From positions 548,236 to 612,235 of the forward strand of contig MEHQ01002309.1 of NCBI GenBank assembly GCA_008828725.1: 64,000 nt of DNA, given 5' to 3'. The notes under the pieces are model-generated. The model did no database searches and was not told the DNA's origin. It saw only the letters and a list, made by a program, of their open reading frames with translations. Positions within the stretch are counted from its first letter, which is position 1, and every line of letters starts with the position of its first letter. A program made the translations under genes and the position numbers. This DNA is from Saccharina japonica. Taxonomy: Eukaryota > Sar > Phaeophyceae > Laminariales > Laminariaceae. Below, in pieces: positions 22,254-35,780 of the stretch.

Positions 22254-22479
22254 TGGCCGGCTGGCGTCGAGAGTCGACATGCCAGTTGGGGCTGGGAGTT
22301 GGCTCGAGTTTACGGATGCTAGCGGGGGGTTGCGCTTGGAGCAACCCCGGGGGTCTGCCCCTCTTTCTACGCCCCTTGCTCCGAGCGGGGGGGGCGCACT
22401 AATATTATGCAACTTCGAAAGCAAAATGCAAAATGGTATCTCCGCCATGCCCCGACCAATTTTGAGAGTTTTACTTTGA
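22254..22479 (+). CDS. Candidate terminal exon, module copy M2
   Basis: Counterpart of 15,426-15,651: a TTTCATAG acceptor, then the same frame and length and a TGA stop. Part of it (the last 92 bases) appears a third time at 24,617-24,708, where the assembly gap removed the rest. Confidence 0.3.
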
Positions 22480-23586
22480 CATTTTAACCACGTCTTTGAA
22501 CCGTACGTGCAAAAATACAAACATACCTGCCGCCTGCCCTCTTTGATATATTTTTTTTTTCAAGAACTTTTGATCGCTTTTGCAATTTTTTCGTTTTTTG
22601 GATCGTCGTATCTCTCTTGAGGAAAAAAAAAAAGGGCAGGCGGCAAGTGTGTTGATTATGACTAGTACATCATGATCTACACTGTGTCCAAATTCCAGGT
22701 CCAAATTCGTTAAATTGGTCGGGGCATGGCCAATCTGCTTTAAAAACATTATTTTGGCTGGCCCAGCTCGTCCCAAGTACGAGTATGTGCGACGAGTATA
22801 TCATACCTGCTGTTGTTGCTGTTGCTGCGTGCGTACAGCAGTATACATACGCGAACACTACGTACTCGTATACAGCACGTATAAAAAGCTCTAAAAGAGT
22901 AGATCTCTGATGGCATTCTGCTGATTTTGTCCTATAATTTCATCTTCAACGTGTCGGTATAGACAACAAAACCCAGCAGAAGAAGCCCAAGTTACCAAGT
23001 TTTGATGAGCTCTACGAGTACAGCAGTTGACAGCAGTTGATGCACCTGGTACTATCAGCTACGAATTGTATACCTGGTGGTACATATGATACTGCTCGTA
23101 TGATACTATTCAGCATCACAGCACAAGAACAACTCATACGCACTGCTGGCTGTGTACTCGTCTACATCATCCGCACAGCTGCTGTATGCTGTATGTTACG
23201 GCGTACTGTAGATATATAGCTCGATGTGAGAACCAAAGGAATGCAGCAGTAAAATATGAGATATGCATTCGGCGCGGAGAGACAACAATCTCATCCGTCC
23301 TATTAATAGAAATACCGGGAAGTGCACAGCTGCTGCTGCTGCTGCTGTGACTATCTCGTATATGGCACTTCTCTTCACAAGGTGGCAGAAGACTACTGCT
23401 GCTGTATCGTGGTCGTGCCACACCAACCAAACCAGATGCAATTGCGTGGTACTCTGTACTCTGGTACGATGTTCTCGTACTGCTGTACGTACCTCTGGTG
23501 CAATTACTCTTCTTGTGTCGCGAATTATGCCGAAAGCTGGTGCCGTATCTCATTTTATATGGTACTCGTATAGCATGGTTGTTGAG

Positions 23587-23748
23587 GTTTTCGTGTGAAC
23601 CTACGACTGGTAATGCGACCGATTACATCAGTGGGGAGACTGACCTGGTAGTGGACAAGACGCTCAACGCCACCAAAGAACTCATGGCCCAAGACTTCAC
23701 CATCGTGGTATTCGGCAGCAAGATGTTAATGACTCTCAGCCGCGGCAG
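23587..23748 (+). CDS. Candidate 162-bp internal exon, copy 2 of 4
   Basis: Same boundaries and phase as 17,512-17,673. It reads FSCEPTTGNATDYISGETD and continues to FTIVVFGSKMLMTL before the CAG|GTGGGG donor. Confidence 0.35.
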
Positions 23749-24198
23749 GTGGGGTGTGGTGTTGGAGTGGTCCTCTGGTGTTCTGAATTTTACGACGTGC
23801 GGGAAAGAATTTCGGTTGACGGGGTTTCCATTTTGAGATGGTGGCGAGGTATTGCAGGGGATAATGCCAGAATCCCTATGGCGGGAAACCCGGTGGGACA
23901 ATAGTTATAGCGCGCAGAGGGGTTGCTCTGCACGCGGGTCCCAGTGACACTTCGCCACCATCGTATCGATATAATCGTTTGACGCGCTTACAGCAGTACG
24001 AGTACGCACTATTGTGTAGCACGAGTACTGCTGCACTGAATAATATATTATTACGTATCCGTACTTTTCCATGATCGACGGCCACAGCGATGATGCTGCA
24101 TTGACGTACTGCACTACTACTGTGTGTCGTCTGTGTGTCAGTGGGTCTACCCCCTTCATCCTGCTGCAAAATGATTTGTATTCGAAGATCTAGAACTA

Positions 24199-24615
24199 CT
24201 GTTGTTGTGCCTGTCTGCACTGCTGTACTGAATCCATTTGATGCTGCTTACTTACTACGCGTATAATACGTCTGACGACGCACTCCGCTACTTGGCGCTT
24301 CTATCGCATCGATAGAATCCATAGTACTCGTAGTAGTAGAGAGAGGCAACAATCCTTTTGACTCGCACACGGGGTTTGTCGGCTGGGCGGGGAGCGGGTC
24401 GGGGCGCTGCCCCGACCCGCTCCCCGCCCAGCCGACAAACCCCGTGTGCGAGTCAAAAGGATTGTTGCCTCTCTCTACTACTACGAGTACTATGGATTCT
24501 ATCGATGCGATAGAAGCGCCAAGTAGCGGAGTGCGTCGTCAGACGTATTATACGCGTAGTAAGTAAGCAGCATCAAATGGATTCAGTACAGCAGTGCAGA
24601 CAGGCACAACAACAG
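24199..24615. repeat. Perfect 417-bp palindrome ending at an N
   Basis: Bases 24,199-24,405 are followed, after GCT, by their exact reverse complement up to 24,615; base 24,616 is N. The centre is the GC-rich hairpin also present in M1. In M1 and M3 the sequence after the hairpin runs on to CAAAGTCTGTGA or TAAAGTCTGTGA instead of folding back. This looks like a snap-back at the hairpin during library preparation or assembly; a real inverted duplication is the alternative. Confidence 0.85.
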
Positions 24616-24616
24616 N
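24616..24616. other. Ambiguous base joining M2 palindrome to M3
   Basis: A single N between the palindrome arm and GGGGCGCACTAATATTATG, which repeats sequence at about 22,388. It probably marks a collapsed gap and not a one-base ambiguity. Confidence 0.8.
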
Positions 24617-27600
24617 GGGGCGCACTAATATTATGCAACTTCGAAAGCAAAATGCAAAATGGTATCTCCGCCATGCCCCGACCAATTTTGAGAGTTTTAC
24701 TTTGACATTTTAACCACGTCTTTGAACCGTACGTGCAAAAATACAAACATACCTGCCGCCTGCCCTCTTTGATATATTTTTTTTTTCAAGAACTTTTGAT
24801 CGCTTTTGCAATTTTTTCGTTTTTTGGATCGTCGTATCTCTCTTGAGGAAAAAAAAAAAAAAGGGCAGGCGGCAAGTGTGTTGATTATGACTAGTACATC
24901 ATGATCTACACTGTGTCCAAATTCCAGGTCCAAATTCGTTAAATTGGTCGGGGCATGGCCAATCTGCTTTAAAAACATTATTTTGGCTGGCCCAGCTCGT
25001 CCCAAGTACGAGTATGTGCGACGAGTATATCATACCTGCTGTTGTTGCTGTTGCTGCGTGCGTACAGCAGTATACATACGCGAACACTACGTACTCGTAT
25101 ACAGCACGTATAAAAAGCTCTAAAAGAGTAGATCTCTGATGGCATTCTGCTGATTTTGTCCTATAATTTCATCTTCAACGTGTCGGTATAGACAACAAAA
25201 CCCAGCAGAAGAAGCCCAAGTTACCAAGTTTTGATGAGCTCTACGAGTACAGCAGTTGACAGCAGTTGATGCACCTGGTACTATCAGCTACGAATTGTAT
25301 ACCTGGTGGTACATATNATACTGCTCGTATGATACTATTCAGCATCACAGCACAAGAACAACTCATACGCACTGCTGGCTGTGTACTCGTCTACATCATC
25401 CGCACAGCTGCTGTATGCTGTATGTTACGGCGTACTGTAGATATATAGCTCGATGTGAGAACCAAAGGAATGCAGCAGTAAAATATGAGATATGCATTCG
25501 GCGCGGAGAGACAACAATCTCATCCGTCCTATTAATAGAAATACCGGGAAGTGCACAGCTGCTGCTGCTGCTGCTGTGACTATCTCGTATATGGCACTTC
25601 TCTTCACAAGGTGGCAGAAGACTACTGCTGCTGTATCGTGGTCGTGCCACACCAACCAAACCAGATGCAATTGCGTGGTACTCTGTACTCTGGTACGATG
25701 TTCTCGTACTGCTGTACGTACCTCTGGTGCAATTACTCTTCTTGTGTCGCGAATTATGCCGAAAGCTGGTGCCGTATCTCATTTTATATGGTACTCGTAT
25801 AGCATGGTTGTTGAGGTTTTCGTGTGAACCTACGACTGGTAATGCGACCGATTACATCAGTGGGGAGACTGACCTGGTAGTGGACAAGACGCTCAACGCC
25901 ACCAAAGAACTCATGGCCCAAGACTTCACCATCGTGGTATTCGGCAGCAAGATGTTAATGACTCTCAGCCGCGGCAGGTGGGGTGTGGTGTTGGAGTGGT
26001 CCTCTGGTGTTCTGAATTTTACGACGTGCGGGAAAGAATTTCGGTTGACGGGGTTTCCATTTTGAGATGGTGGCGAGGTATTGCAGGGGATAATGCCAGA
26101 ATCCCTATGGCGGGAAACCCGGTGGGACAATAGTTATAGCGCGCAGAGGGGTTGCTCTGCACGCGGGTCCCAGTGACACTTCGCCACCATCGTATCGATA
26201 TATATAATCGTTTGACGCGCTTACAGCAGTACGAGTACGCACTATTGTGTAGCACGAGTACTGCTGCACTGAATAATATATTATTACGTATCCGTACTTT
26301 TCCATGATCGACGGCCACAGCGATGATGCTGCATTGACGTACTGCACTACTACTACTGTGTGTCGTCTGTGTTCAGTGGGTCTCACCCCCTTTCATCCTG
26401 CTGCAAAATATTTGTACCCGAAGAACAAGAACTACTGCTGTTGTGTCTGTCCTGCACTGCTGTGCTGAATCCTTTTGAGCTTGCTGCTCACTTACTACGC
26501 GTATAATACGTCTGACGACGCACTCCGCTACTTGGGCTTCTATCGCATCGATATAATCCATCAGTAGTAGTAGAGAGAGGCAACAATCCTTTTGACTCGC
26601 ACACGGGGTTTGTCGGCGGGCGGGAGCGTCTGCCCCGACCCGCTCCCCGCCGTAAAGTCTGTGATGTGTGGCGACAGAATACTCCTTATTTTTGCAGTTG
26701 ACGGGCTGTACGGGTAATACGTACGTACTGCATTCAATTCGCCATCAATCGCATCAATGTAATATTCTATTCCGTGTGTGTCCGTACGAGTACGAGTACT
26801 AGTACCGGCCCGCTCATAGAAACCAGAAATCGGCTACAGGCTTACTTTCTTATTTTAGAAAGAGGTGTGTCCCGACTAACTTCAGTATAATAGCTATGTC
26901 GACTTGTCTATTTCTCCCCGAACTGTTTAGGCTGAGTTTCTTGTGGGCGCTTTTCTTGTGGAGGGCCGGTAGTGTACAGCTGTCATAGTGTGACTAAGTC
27001 AATTTAGTACAACAGCAACACCCGCAACTATATTAAAAAAAAAAATAAAAACAACAGCTGTGAGCTCGAGGATTTCGTCGAAGCGATGTGATGTGTCGAG
27101 CGGCGTAACTTGTTGTGTCGTTTCATTTGGTGTTACATTTCGCACGAACATCATGGACCATGGACCATGGACCATGGATCATGGATAATAAAATCGTGGA
27201 TCGACTCGGACTCTCTCCCAAGGCATGGGCCATGGGCCATAGAAATCATGACGATTAATTATGTGCTTCGGATCACACACCCGAACGCCGTCTGACCCAC
27301 TCCGCTTCCTGGCAATTCCATTCAAACAATATTCCACGGACGCGCATACACAGGGTTGCCAGCTGGGCGGGGCACGGAGGTCGGGGCGCAGCGTCGACCT
27401 GGTGCCCGCCGCCTCGCCTGTGAAGTACTATGTATGGTTGTAGCTTGTACGCAGCTATGCCTGGTATTCATCATTGTACATACAGCAGCTTTTGTAATGT
27501 TGCCTGATGTCTGTATGTATGTGCTCGTCAGGTGCTTTCGCACAACGCAGCTAAAAATCAGCGTCCTCCACATTTATTATCGTCGGGTGCTGCCGCACAA

Positions 27601-27622
27601 CGCAGCGGATATCACCTAGGCT

Positions 27623-27655
<33 letters not shown>

Positions 27656-27830
27656 AGCAGCACGCTGCTGCAGCAGTCCTCCACGTTATCGTCAGGTGGC
27701 TGCCAGCCGCCTCCCCGGTGAAGTAATATGTATTGTTGTAGCTTGTACGCAGCTATGCCTGGTATTCATCATGTACATACAGCAGCTTTTGTATAATGCT
27801 GCCTTGGCGTCCTCCATGTATGTATGTGCT
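24617..27830. repeat. Duplicated module M3
   Basis: It repeats M2 from 22,388 with almost no differences to about 26,150 (one N at 25,317 where M2 has G), then continues collinearly with 18,900-19,510 and 21,083-21,960 of M1. It lacks the 1.56-kb tandem-repeat insert. The near-identity with M2 and the N at its left edge raise the possibility that M2 and M3 are one locus assembled twice. Confidence 0.8.
25816..25977 (+). CDS. Candidate 162-bp internal exon, copy 3 of 4
   Basis: Identical in reading to the M2 copy at 23,587-23,748. Confidence 0.35.
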
Positions 27831-28505
27831 CGTCAGGCGCTTGCGCACAACGCAGCTTAAATCAGCGTCCTCCACATTATCGCCGGGTGCTAGCGCACAA
27901 CGCAGCGTATATCACCCAGGCTCAGCAGCAGCAGCACAGCAGCAGCAGCACAGCAGTACGCTGCTGCAGCAGTCCTCCACGTTATCGTCAGGTGGCTGCG
28001 CCGTCGCTTTGCACAGCTGCACTTCCCACTTCCCATGTAAAGCTCAGTACGAGTACGTCAGGCGCTTGCGCACAACGCAGCTTAAATCAGCGTCCTCCAC
28101 ATTATCGCCGGGTGCTAGCGCACAACGCAGCGTATATCACCTAGGCTCAGCAGCAGCAGCACAGCAGCAGCAGCACAGCAGCACGCTGCTGCAGCAGTCC
28201 TCCACGTTATCGTCAGGTGGCTGCGCCGTCGCTTTGCACAGCTGCACTTCCCACTTCCCATGTAAAGCTCAGTACGAGTACGTCAGGCGCTTGCGCACAA
28301 CGCAGCTTAAATCAGCGTCCTCCACATTATCGCCGGGTGCTAGCGCACAACGCAGCGTATATCACCTAGGCTCAGCAGCAGCAGCACAGCAGCAGCAGCA
28401 CAGCAGCACGCTGCTGCAGCAGTCCTCCACGTTATCGTCAGGTGGTTGCGCCGTCGCTTTGCACAGCTGCACTTCCCACTTCCCATGTAAAGCTCAGTAC
28501 GAGTA
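27831..28505 (+). repeat. Three 225-bp tandem repeats with CAG tracts
   Basis: Units start at 27,831, 28,056 and 28,281 (CGTCAGGCGCTTGCGCACAA) and are nearly identical. Each unit contains two related sub-blocks ending GCGCACAACGCAGC, two CAGCAG tracts and an ACGCTGCTGCAGCAGT palindrome. A more diverged unit precedes at 27,530-27,700. Because 225 is 75 codons, one plus-strand frame stays open (27,796-28,629; repeat begins VRRLRTTQLKSAS). I take the open frame as a by-product of the period and not as a gene. Confidence 0.8.
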
Positions 28506-29740
28506 CGTCCGACACAATAATCGCCTCGACCCAGAGCTGATATTACCTAGTCGGGTTAAGTATCGAATGTGTATAACTTTATCTAGCCAAAGGCTACAGA
28601 GTCAAATTTCTATGCCAGGTGTAACATGAAGTAGAGGGATTGATGGGCTACAGAGCCAAATCGTGTTTGGAGTTGAACTAAGTAGGGGAGGGGATTACTA
28701 AAAAAAGATGGAATTAGACCTCGAAACAGAGTTGAAAGGCAGGGGATTTGGGAAATTAAATAATTTCCGCGACAGAGCCCAGTAACTAAAGTCACTGGGA
28801 ACTGACAACTACTTAGCAGTTGGACTGTTTGACCGCATGGCCACCAAGCCAGGCCACCATGACGCCACGACCATGTTGATAGTTGCTATAACAATAACCA
28901 CGGCACTGCGCCCAGAGGGACTACTCGCTACTCGTACTCTGCACGCGGATCTTACGAAGAGGTGGGTGCATTGTTTCGTTTTCGTAGAAACCGCCCTTCG
29001 TAAAGAAATTCCGTTGCGATTTTCCAGTTTGGATCTTTGGCTGATACACGAGTATCCCGCCACACGGCAAAGGCTTTGACACGAGACTCTGGGTGAAGCT
29101 CGTGTACGTGCGTAAAAGCAGTGGTACACCAAGTAGATCTGATCAGAGGGCACGCACACAGTGCTGCCCTCTTTGTGCCACTAACTAACTGCTGTGCTGG
29201 CTGGAATGGCCGACGAAGATGAGTGTGCAATCACAACAGTAAAAAAAACGCACGTTTTGTCGGCGGTGCGATCGGCTCGCGTGTCAGGAGAAAGGATGCG
29301 GACGGATCACAGCTGAAGATTTGCAAGTCGTGTTTGCTTGTCTGAAGTCGGAACGTTCAACTCCTAGCGAAGGCCCTCTACTAGCTGTTCCGGACTGGCG
29401 CCAAATATAGGCCGCAACAGCAGTACAGTAAGGCGCTGCTGGTGGATCACTTATGTTGTGTGCGTGTGTGTGGATTGGGAATTTCCTTGCGACTTGCCGG
29501 CTAATGAGTACAAAGGTGAACAATTAGTGTTCGCTCTGAGACGGGGTTGTAGTACTGTATAATAGTCAGTCAGCGACATCCGGGGTGCATCCCCGGGTTT
29601 CCTATGTATGTATGTGGAAAAGGGTCTTGCGGCGGGATGTTAGGATACTGCTCGCAGTGGGGAACATCGCCCACAGCAGTCTCAGTCTCTTTCCAGTAGG
29701 GCTACTATAATTAATTCATGCCCATCATCATAAGTGTATC
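28506..29740. other. No gene supported; contains a dispersed 450-bp segment
   Basis: 28,804-29,252 recurs at 57,112-57,548. On the minus strand it can be read HPESRVKAFAVWRDTRVSAK and on through KDPNWKIATEFLYEG, but the second copy is frameshifted and has a stop, so it is at best a decayed coding fragment. The remainder shows nothing recognisable. Confidence 0.4.
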
Positions 29741-30073
29741 GGTCGCCCCGGTAGTCTAGAGCTCAGCTTCAAATGCTACTAGCATTAGTACCCGAGTTCG
29801 AATTACATCGAGGTGAGATTCTGACTTTACTTGCAAAAATAAAAAAGGAACCAATTGCTGAGAGCGCCTTCGTAACGTGGGTAGACGGGATTGGACTCGA
29901 GTCAACGAGGAGAAAAAAATCTGAAACATTATCGCCATAAAAATAAAAGGCACGTGCGGTAGTGGGGAGGGGCGGAAAGAGCCCACTTAGTGACCCCGGA
30001 TCTGAGTTACGACTATTATTAAGAGGGGGAGAGAAAAGAAGGGCGAAGATAATAAATGGAATGAACAAAAAAA
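29741..30073 (+). mobile_element. tRNA-derived SINE, copy 3, full length
   Basis: The head GGTCGCCCCGGTAGTCTAGAG (A box) and CCGAGTTCGAATTAC (B box) are followed by the family body and an oligo-A tail. It sits at the left edge of duplicate copy B, at the same position as the headless SINE at 2671. Confidence 0.85.
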
Positions 30074-31912
30074 CATACTGGCGAGGGTGGTCATGTCACT
30101 CAGGTGCTCAGCGATACTGGCCCTGCGTCGAGCGTGATCATCCGGTCCGCCCGATATATTGCAGGGCAGCTGCAGTAGCTTGTCGCCATAATGTAGCAGG
30201 GAAGGTTGATGTAGGACGGGAAGACAGTCAGTACCACAGCCTGTAGAATGCGTCTACCTGTACGTAGCGTGTGCATTTTCCCCCGAGATGGCCAGGCAAT
30301 GGTCACCCTCATTTTGATCACTCTTCTCCTTGGTGTCCAAAAGGATTATGGCCACATAAGCGGCTTTCCATCCCAAACAATGTTCCTCCCATCATCACAC
30401 TGTTGCTGTCGCCTCTGCATTTATTTCCACAGAGACAAGAGCCTCGACGCGCATATTTCCAACATGGGGGTGGTCTACGCCGTAACGGAGTGTATCTATA
30501 TATATATATATATATATTACGACACCACCCACAGCAACACACATGTGCACCTCCTCTGTCAAAAAAAATATCTGGTACATGCGACCGACAGCAGCAAATG
30601 AGTACGAAGCATCGCTCAAGGTGCCAACACCGCCTTCGACAGTGAAACTGTCGACTGCACACAGCGTTCATGTATAACGCACACCGGGCACCTCTAACCG
30701 CCGCCTATTTCGACGCAAACAACGGCCACGAACCCTGTCGACGTGACGTTTGACCGAATCGGCCACAAGTTGAAGGGCAGGAAACTCAAACATACACACA
30801 ATGGTGTATCCCCGCAAAATACTCCGCACCAAGTACTGCTACCGACAAATCACGTAGCCGAGACGCACACGTCATCGCCGGGGAAGCCGATCAGATTAGC
30901 TCCCTCCTCAACTTCGCCCACGGTGCAGTTGTCGTCGATCTGCGCGGAAACCAAAGACAGGCGTTACGACAGATCAACGAGTGTTTGTGGGTAGAGCCGT
31001 TTAGTTGGTGTAACGGTCATCATGTGAATCGGAGTGCCAGCTCGTGCGGGTCAAAACGAGCGCCTCGAGTTTGCATACTTTCCTTTCGCCCGCGCAGGAA
31101 GCATGATGCATGGTTGGCATGACACACAATACGTATATACCAGCTATATGTACAAAGCATGAGTGGACCATAGACAACCCTAGATAAGGGGGGTAGAAAC
31201 CTGCAACTTCGGGTGGATACGCCCTGAGGGTGTCCGACGGGCAAAATAATACCTTTGAAGCATGGCTACAAGACATTCGGCACTACACCCAGTCGTACAA
31301 CGGACAAATCCATGACGTACGCTGAACTCGGTATCACCGACGATGGTGTTGTCCGCAAAGCGCACGACGGACGGCTTCTCGAAGGTAAGAGAGCCGACGG
31401 CAGATTCGACTACCTCGCCGCTGCGCAAGACACAGAAGGCACGAGCATGGGGGGGGGAGGCCGCACGTGTCACAGGACCATTGTCATATTACCGCGCCCT
31501 TGCCGCAGTCAAAGTGCTGCCGGGGAGTTTCTGCTTCGTAAACCATGCGTAGCTTAACGAACGATTGAGTGCGGAAGCGGGACCGCTCGCCGTTCAACGG
31601 ATACCTCCAAAATATCAACCATGCACCGCCTTGAAAATGTATGAATCCTGGCACTCGAAGGGGCTAACTCCCTTGCTGAAAATCTGGTCGGATAGGACAG
31701 CGAAGGCGCCACCAGAGTCGGCAGTGTTTCCGCTGAACGTCACCGCCCTCTTGAACCTGTCACGCCGGAGAGGCAACATGAAACATCAGTCGATTCGCTG
31801 GCCTCGGGTGCATATGTGTGTTACGTAGTTGCAAAACCCAGTAGAAACCAGATGGCTAAGATCGAATGCGTGTACACCGCAGCGTGAGTTGCGCCAAAGC
31901 AAATGCGCCAAG

Positions 31913-32152
31913 TGTGGCGTCTGGGCTATCCTACGATATTCTAGCAGGTTTCCTACTGACATGTAGGCATGCATGCGACATGAATACCTGCTGGGGTACC
32001 AACACATAATATCACTCTGTATCTTGCTACCTGTGTGTGCTTCTGCGAGACCACCTCCCTATCTAGCCGGGGGCAGCAGTGCTGGCCCCGAGCTCCTGCT
32101 GAGTTCAGGGGTATAAGTGTGGAGTTGTGATGGACCGCTTCTTTGCGTGCGT
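31913..32152. other. Insertion specific to copy B, unclassified
   Basis: About 240 bases between GCGCCA and CATACAACGCGCTA that have no counterpart in copy A near 4,870. No clear terminal repeats. It lies in the intron between exons 9 and 10. Confidence 0.45.
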
Positions 32153-35100
32153 CATACAACGCGCTACCGTTTGCTTGATGTACTCGACGTTCGGTGCTAA
32201 GATTAGTTTGAAGTACGAATTTAAGCACGTATTTATCTTTGAACGAAGCGATGACGTCGGTGAGTCAACGCAAAAACAAACGAAATTCATCAAGGGGTGT
32301 GTGATACACGGCTTAGATAATCACACCACTCCCTGCACCTAGGTGTTACTATACATCTGGAACTACAACAAAACAACACGACAGCAGTGGGGGTGCATCA
32401 ATGCCGTCCCCGACAGGGGGCAAGCTGTTGCATGCCTCGTATCCAATCAACTGCAAGCGATCAACACAACTGACTGCCGCCTCGCAATTGATGGTCTCTG
32501 CCCATATATATATACACAATATAATAGTTGTGGCCAACTGCAGCTTAAGTACGTAGTCCCATCGCAATTCGAACGCATGTTGCACGGCGGTACTCACGTC
32601 ACGTCTCCGCCCTCAACAGCGATACCACCACCGAATCCTCCGGCTTCGTTATTGTTGAACTGCACAGCGCGTTGGATCTGAATTGACAAAAAAAAAAACG
32701 ATTTGTCGTGTAACGCGCGAAGAGAAGGAGCACCGGATCTGTGAGGAATATATACCAGGTATGTATCAAGGTGGAGTATGCTTGACCCAGAAGTGGGACA
32801 AAATCGTGTTGGTGCTCTTTTGTCCAACGGGTATTATACGTTGCCGAGCAGTGAGTCCCCCGCGTGATACTCGTATGTATACCCACTGCGGTGACCAGAA
32901 GTGTCCCCCGCTGTGCAGAGGTTCGGGACTCGTCGTCCAATTTCAAGCTGGTGCCGGCCCATTCCACATCCATTGGCGATTGTAACACTACGATCGAGAC
33001 ACACACAGGTGACGTTACAGCATAAGTCGAAGGCAGAAAGCCGCTACTACATTAAGTATCGTATCAAAAGCGAAAACACGAAGTTCGCGTTCCTTGAAAC
33101 GTGCTGCACTCACGTAATTGATCCCAGTCGGTTAAGAACAGCGCCACCGTTGCCAAGGCCAGTGTTGTCATCGAAGCGCGCCTTCCCGAAGAACCTACGC
33201 ACGGGTTTTGAACAGCAGAGTTACGGGGGGTTTAGTGTCAGGTCGTGGAATAGAACCCCACGGGATATGGACTACTAACTAAAGGGGCCGATTGCTACAC
33301 GCGTGTCCCATCAATACACGAAACTACAATACCCCGCCCGAGTTCGAAGACCGACTTTGTATATACCTGTTGTAGTAGAGGGGAGAGCCATAGGGACGGA
33401 TGTGAGGTGCAGCTTGTATGTATGGAAACCCCTACTACAGGATACACTCCAATCGCGCTACCCGGGGACCCATTGCTGAAATTGACCAAACAGTGATATC
33501 TACGTATCGTACCCCAAACGGCGTCAGAAAAATGGATCATCTTCCACTACAGCGTTGTTTGATGGCGTAGTCTACGGCAGACAACCCCAGTGGCGTTGCT
33601 CTTCAAATCCTCGACTCGTGGGGCGGGCAACCGGAATAAAGGATCACGGCTCACGTCATGATTCCGGTGTTGAACACCGGCGTGCCTTTGGCGCCCGTGC
33701 ATCTCGTGTTGCTGAACGTCGCGTCACCTCGGAAGCTGCACACCGTACGGAAGTGACCCACAATATTTTGAAACAGACGGCAAGGCTCTGTATTAGAAAA
33801 CGAGGACACAAATCCGAGCGATGAGCACAATGTGTCTTGCAGAAGGAGAGCGAGTTGGCGGCAAGTTTCACACGTATGTCTTAAATCGAGCTGATGTGGG
33901 TGGAATTTGTAACACTATAGCTGCACTAGCAAAATCCCCCACTATACTTTTACGGGCGGCATGCGTTCTAGGCGGTTTATGTGTTACCGTAGGTGCTTTA
34001 ACGTGTATTTTAGAAGTGGCAAAACGCGCAGGAAAACCTCGAAAATGGTCATAAAATGTGGATCCGGTATATCCGACGAAACCATATGATTTCGTTTTGC
34101 CCTACCACAGTATAAGAGTGGTTCTCGCCCACAGATGCAGCGATACACCTTAGTTCTCGTAAAGTATATATGTGGGCGACAAGAAGAAAAACGGTGCCTG
34201 TTATTCTGCATTCTACGGGTACTATTAATAGTGTCAACATCTGGCATGTTTTATAGTATATCGGGTCACGTGCAGCGCAGCAATTCAAGAGTGACGGGGA
34301 AAGCGTCGACGAAAACAAAACCCCGGCAGACAAACGAAACGAACTACTGTACGTGGAACTCGCTGCAAAACACGAAACGGGTTGGCTGCGACCTCGTCTA
34401 GACCCAAGAAACTGACGGGGAGGAGTGGGAACAGCAAAATGGGCCCCAAGTTTCCACCGAGCGGTAAACGAAATAATTCGCACCTCATTTTGGAGGTGGA
34501 GTCATTCTGGATGTCGCATCCATTAAAGCATTCCAATGGTCTCCCGTTGTCGTCAAAAGTCACGGTCTTCGAGAACCTGACAAAGTAACGACCCGTCAGA
34601 CGGGGTTGGGTACGTTAGGCCTGTGGAGAAGGGGCGACAGGGCTGGAAAACGTGCAGTGATGGTATATATCTGTATCGTTTAGCAACTTCAAGTACAGAC
34701 TGAAGACGACGGAATGATAAACAATATGTGCACACTGACCTCACGAATCCACCGTCAGAGTTATCGATACCGATACCATCGTTTCCTCTGAACGTCGCAT
34801 CGCCACGGAACCTGCCCAATCAAAATATGCGGTCACAGGTGAGAAGAGGTTGGATGAGAAAACCATTTTTCGACAGATCGATCATGTTTGAAACAAAAGC
34901 TGCGTGGCGAACGTCAAGCGGGTCTTCCGCCTGAGGCTGTCGATATGCAAAAGCAGATTGTCCACACTTTTGCAGGGGCGAATCCCGGCCAGGCCAGGTC
35001 TGCGGGGGCAACCGTGGTACATATTGCCCTCGAAGGAGCGCTACAAACGCCGTGTCAAAGCCAACAGTGCCGCACACGTCCAGGCACGTTTTCCCGCTCG

Positions 35101-35780
35101 AGCGCGAGGCGCACTTCAACCGCATCTTCACCCCGTTTTCTGCTGGAAATAAAAGTATGGAGGCGAACAGACCCTATACGGACGCGTTGAGGGCTGCAAA
35201 ACCTGACGTTGAGGGCTGCGAAACCTGACGGATCTCTATACGACCGCTTGGTACCGCCGACTGACGCGGCACTGACGCCTCGAGGCACCCTCTTCTTACT
35301 TTATGGTGCCGGTGTTCACCGGGATGGCATTGACGTTGTTCTCGATGAGCGCCGTCTTCTTGAACCTACCGCGCGGATAAGAACGTAGATAAGCACAGGG
35401 TGACTCCACGGCAGTAGTTGTTGAAATCGTGAACGCCTTGCGGGTGACCCTTCGTCGCCAGAGCCACAGACCCTGCGTGGATCCGCCATACCGGTGTATA
35501 TACGAAGCAATAGTAGATACCCATCCATGCTGTGCCCCGAAAATGTCTGGAATGCGGTAAACTACGTTTCTTCCGTTTTCTACAAATACACGCAACGTAT
35601 TGCGAGATGTTGCTTACATAGTTTGCCACCTATTACTGTAATAATCGCTCAACAAGCAAACCCCAAAATAGTAGCCCAGACGGTTCGTGGGTTTTTCTCC
35701 GATCCCAGGGATGGATGAATACGTGTTTCGCAGCGCTCTTGAGGCACAGTACGCCCAAGGTATAACGGAACTGGCTGCCT

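Larger units (their letters stand above)
21974..24198. repeat. Duplicated module M2
   Basis: It aligns to 15,152-17,820 and then 18,897-19,200 of M1 without the inserted elements, and from 22,385 is almost identical to M3 (24,617 onwards). It is interrupted at 24,199 by the palindrome. Confidence 0.8.

Noticed and set aside
27831..28505. CRISPR-like array
   Set aside because: The units are direct 225-bp repeats with no unique spacers, in eukaryotic DNA; the same objection holds for the 151-bp array at 53,784.
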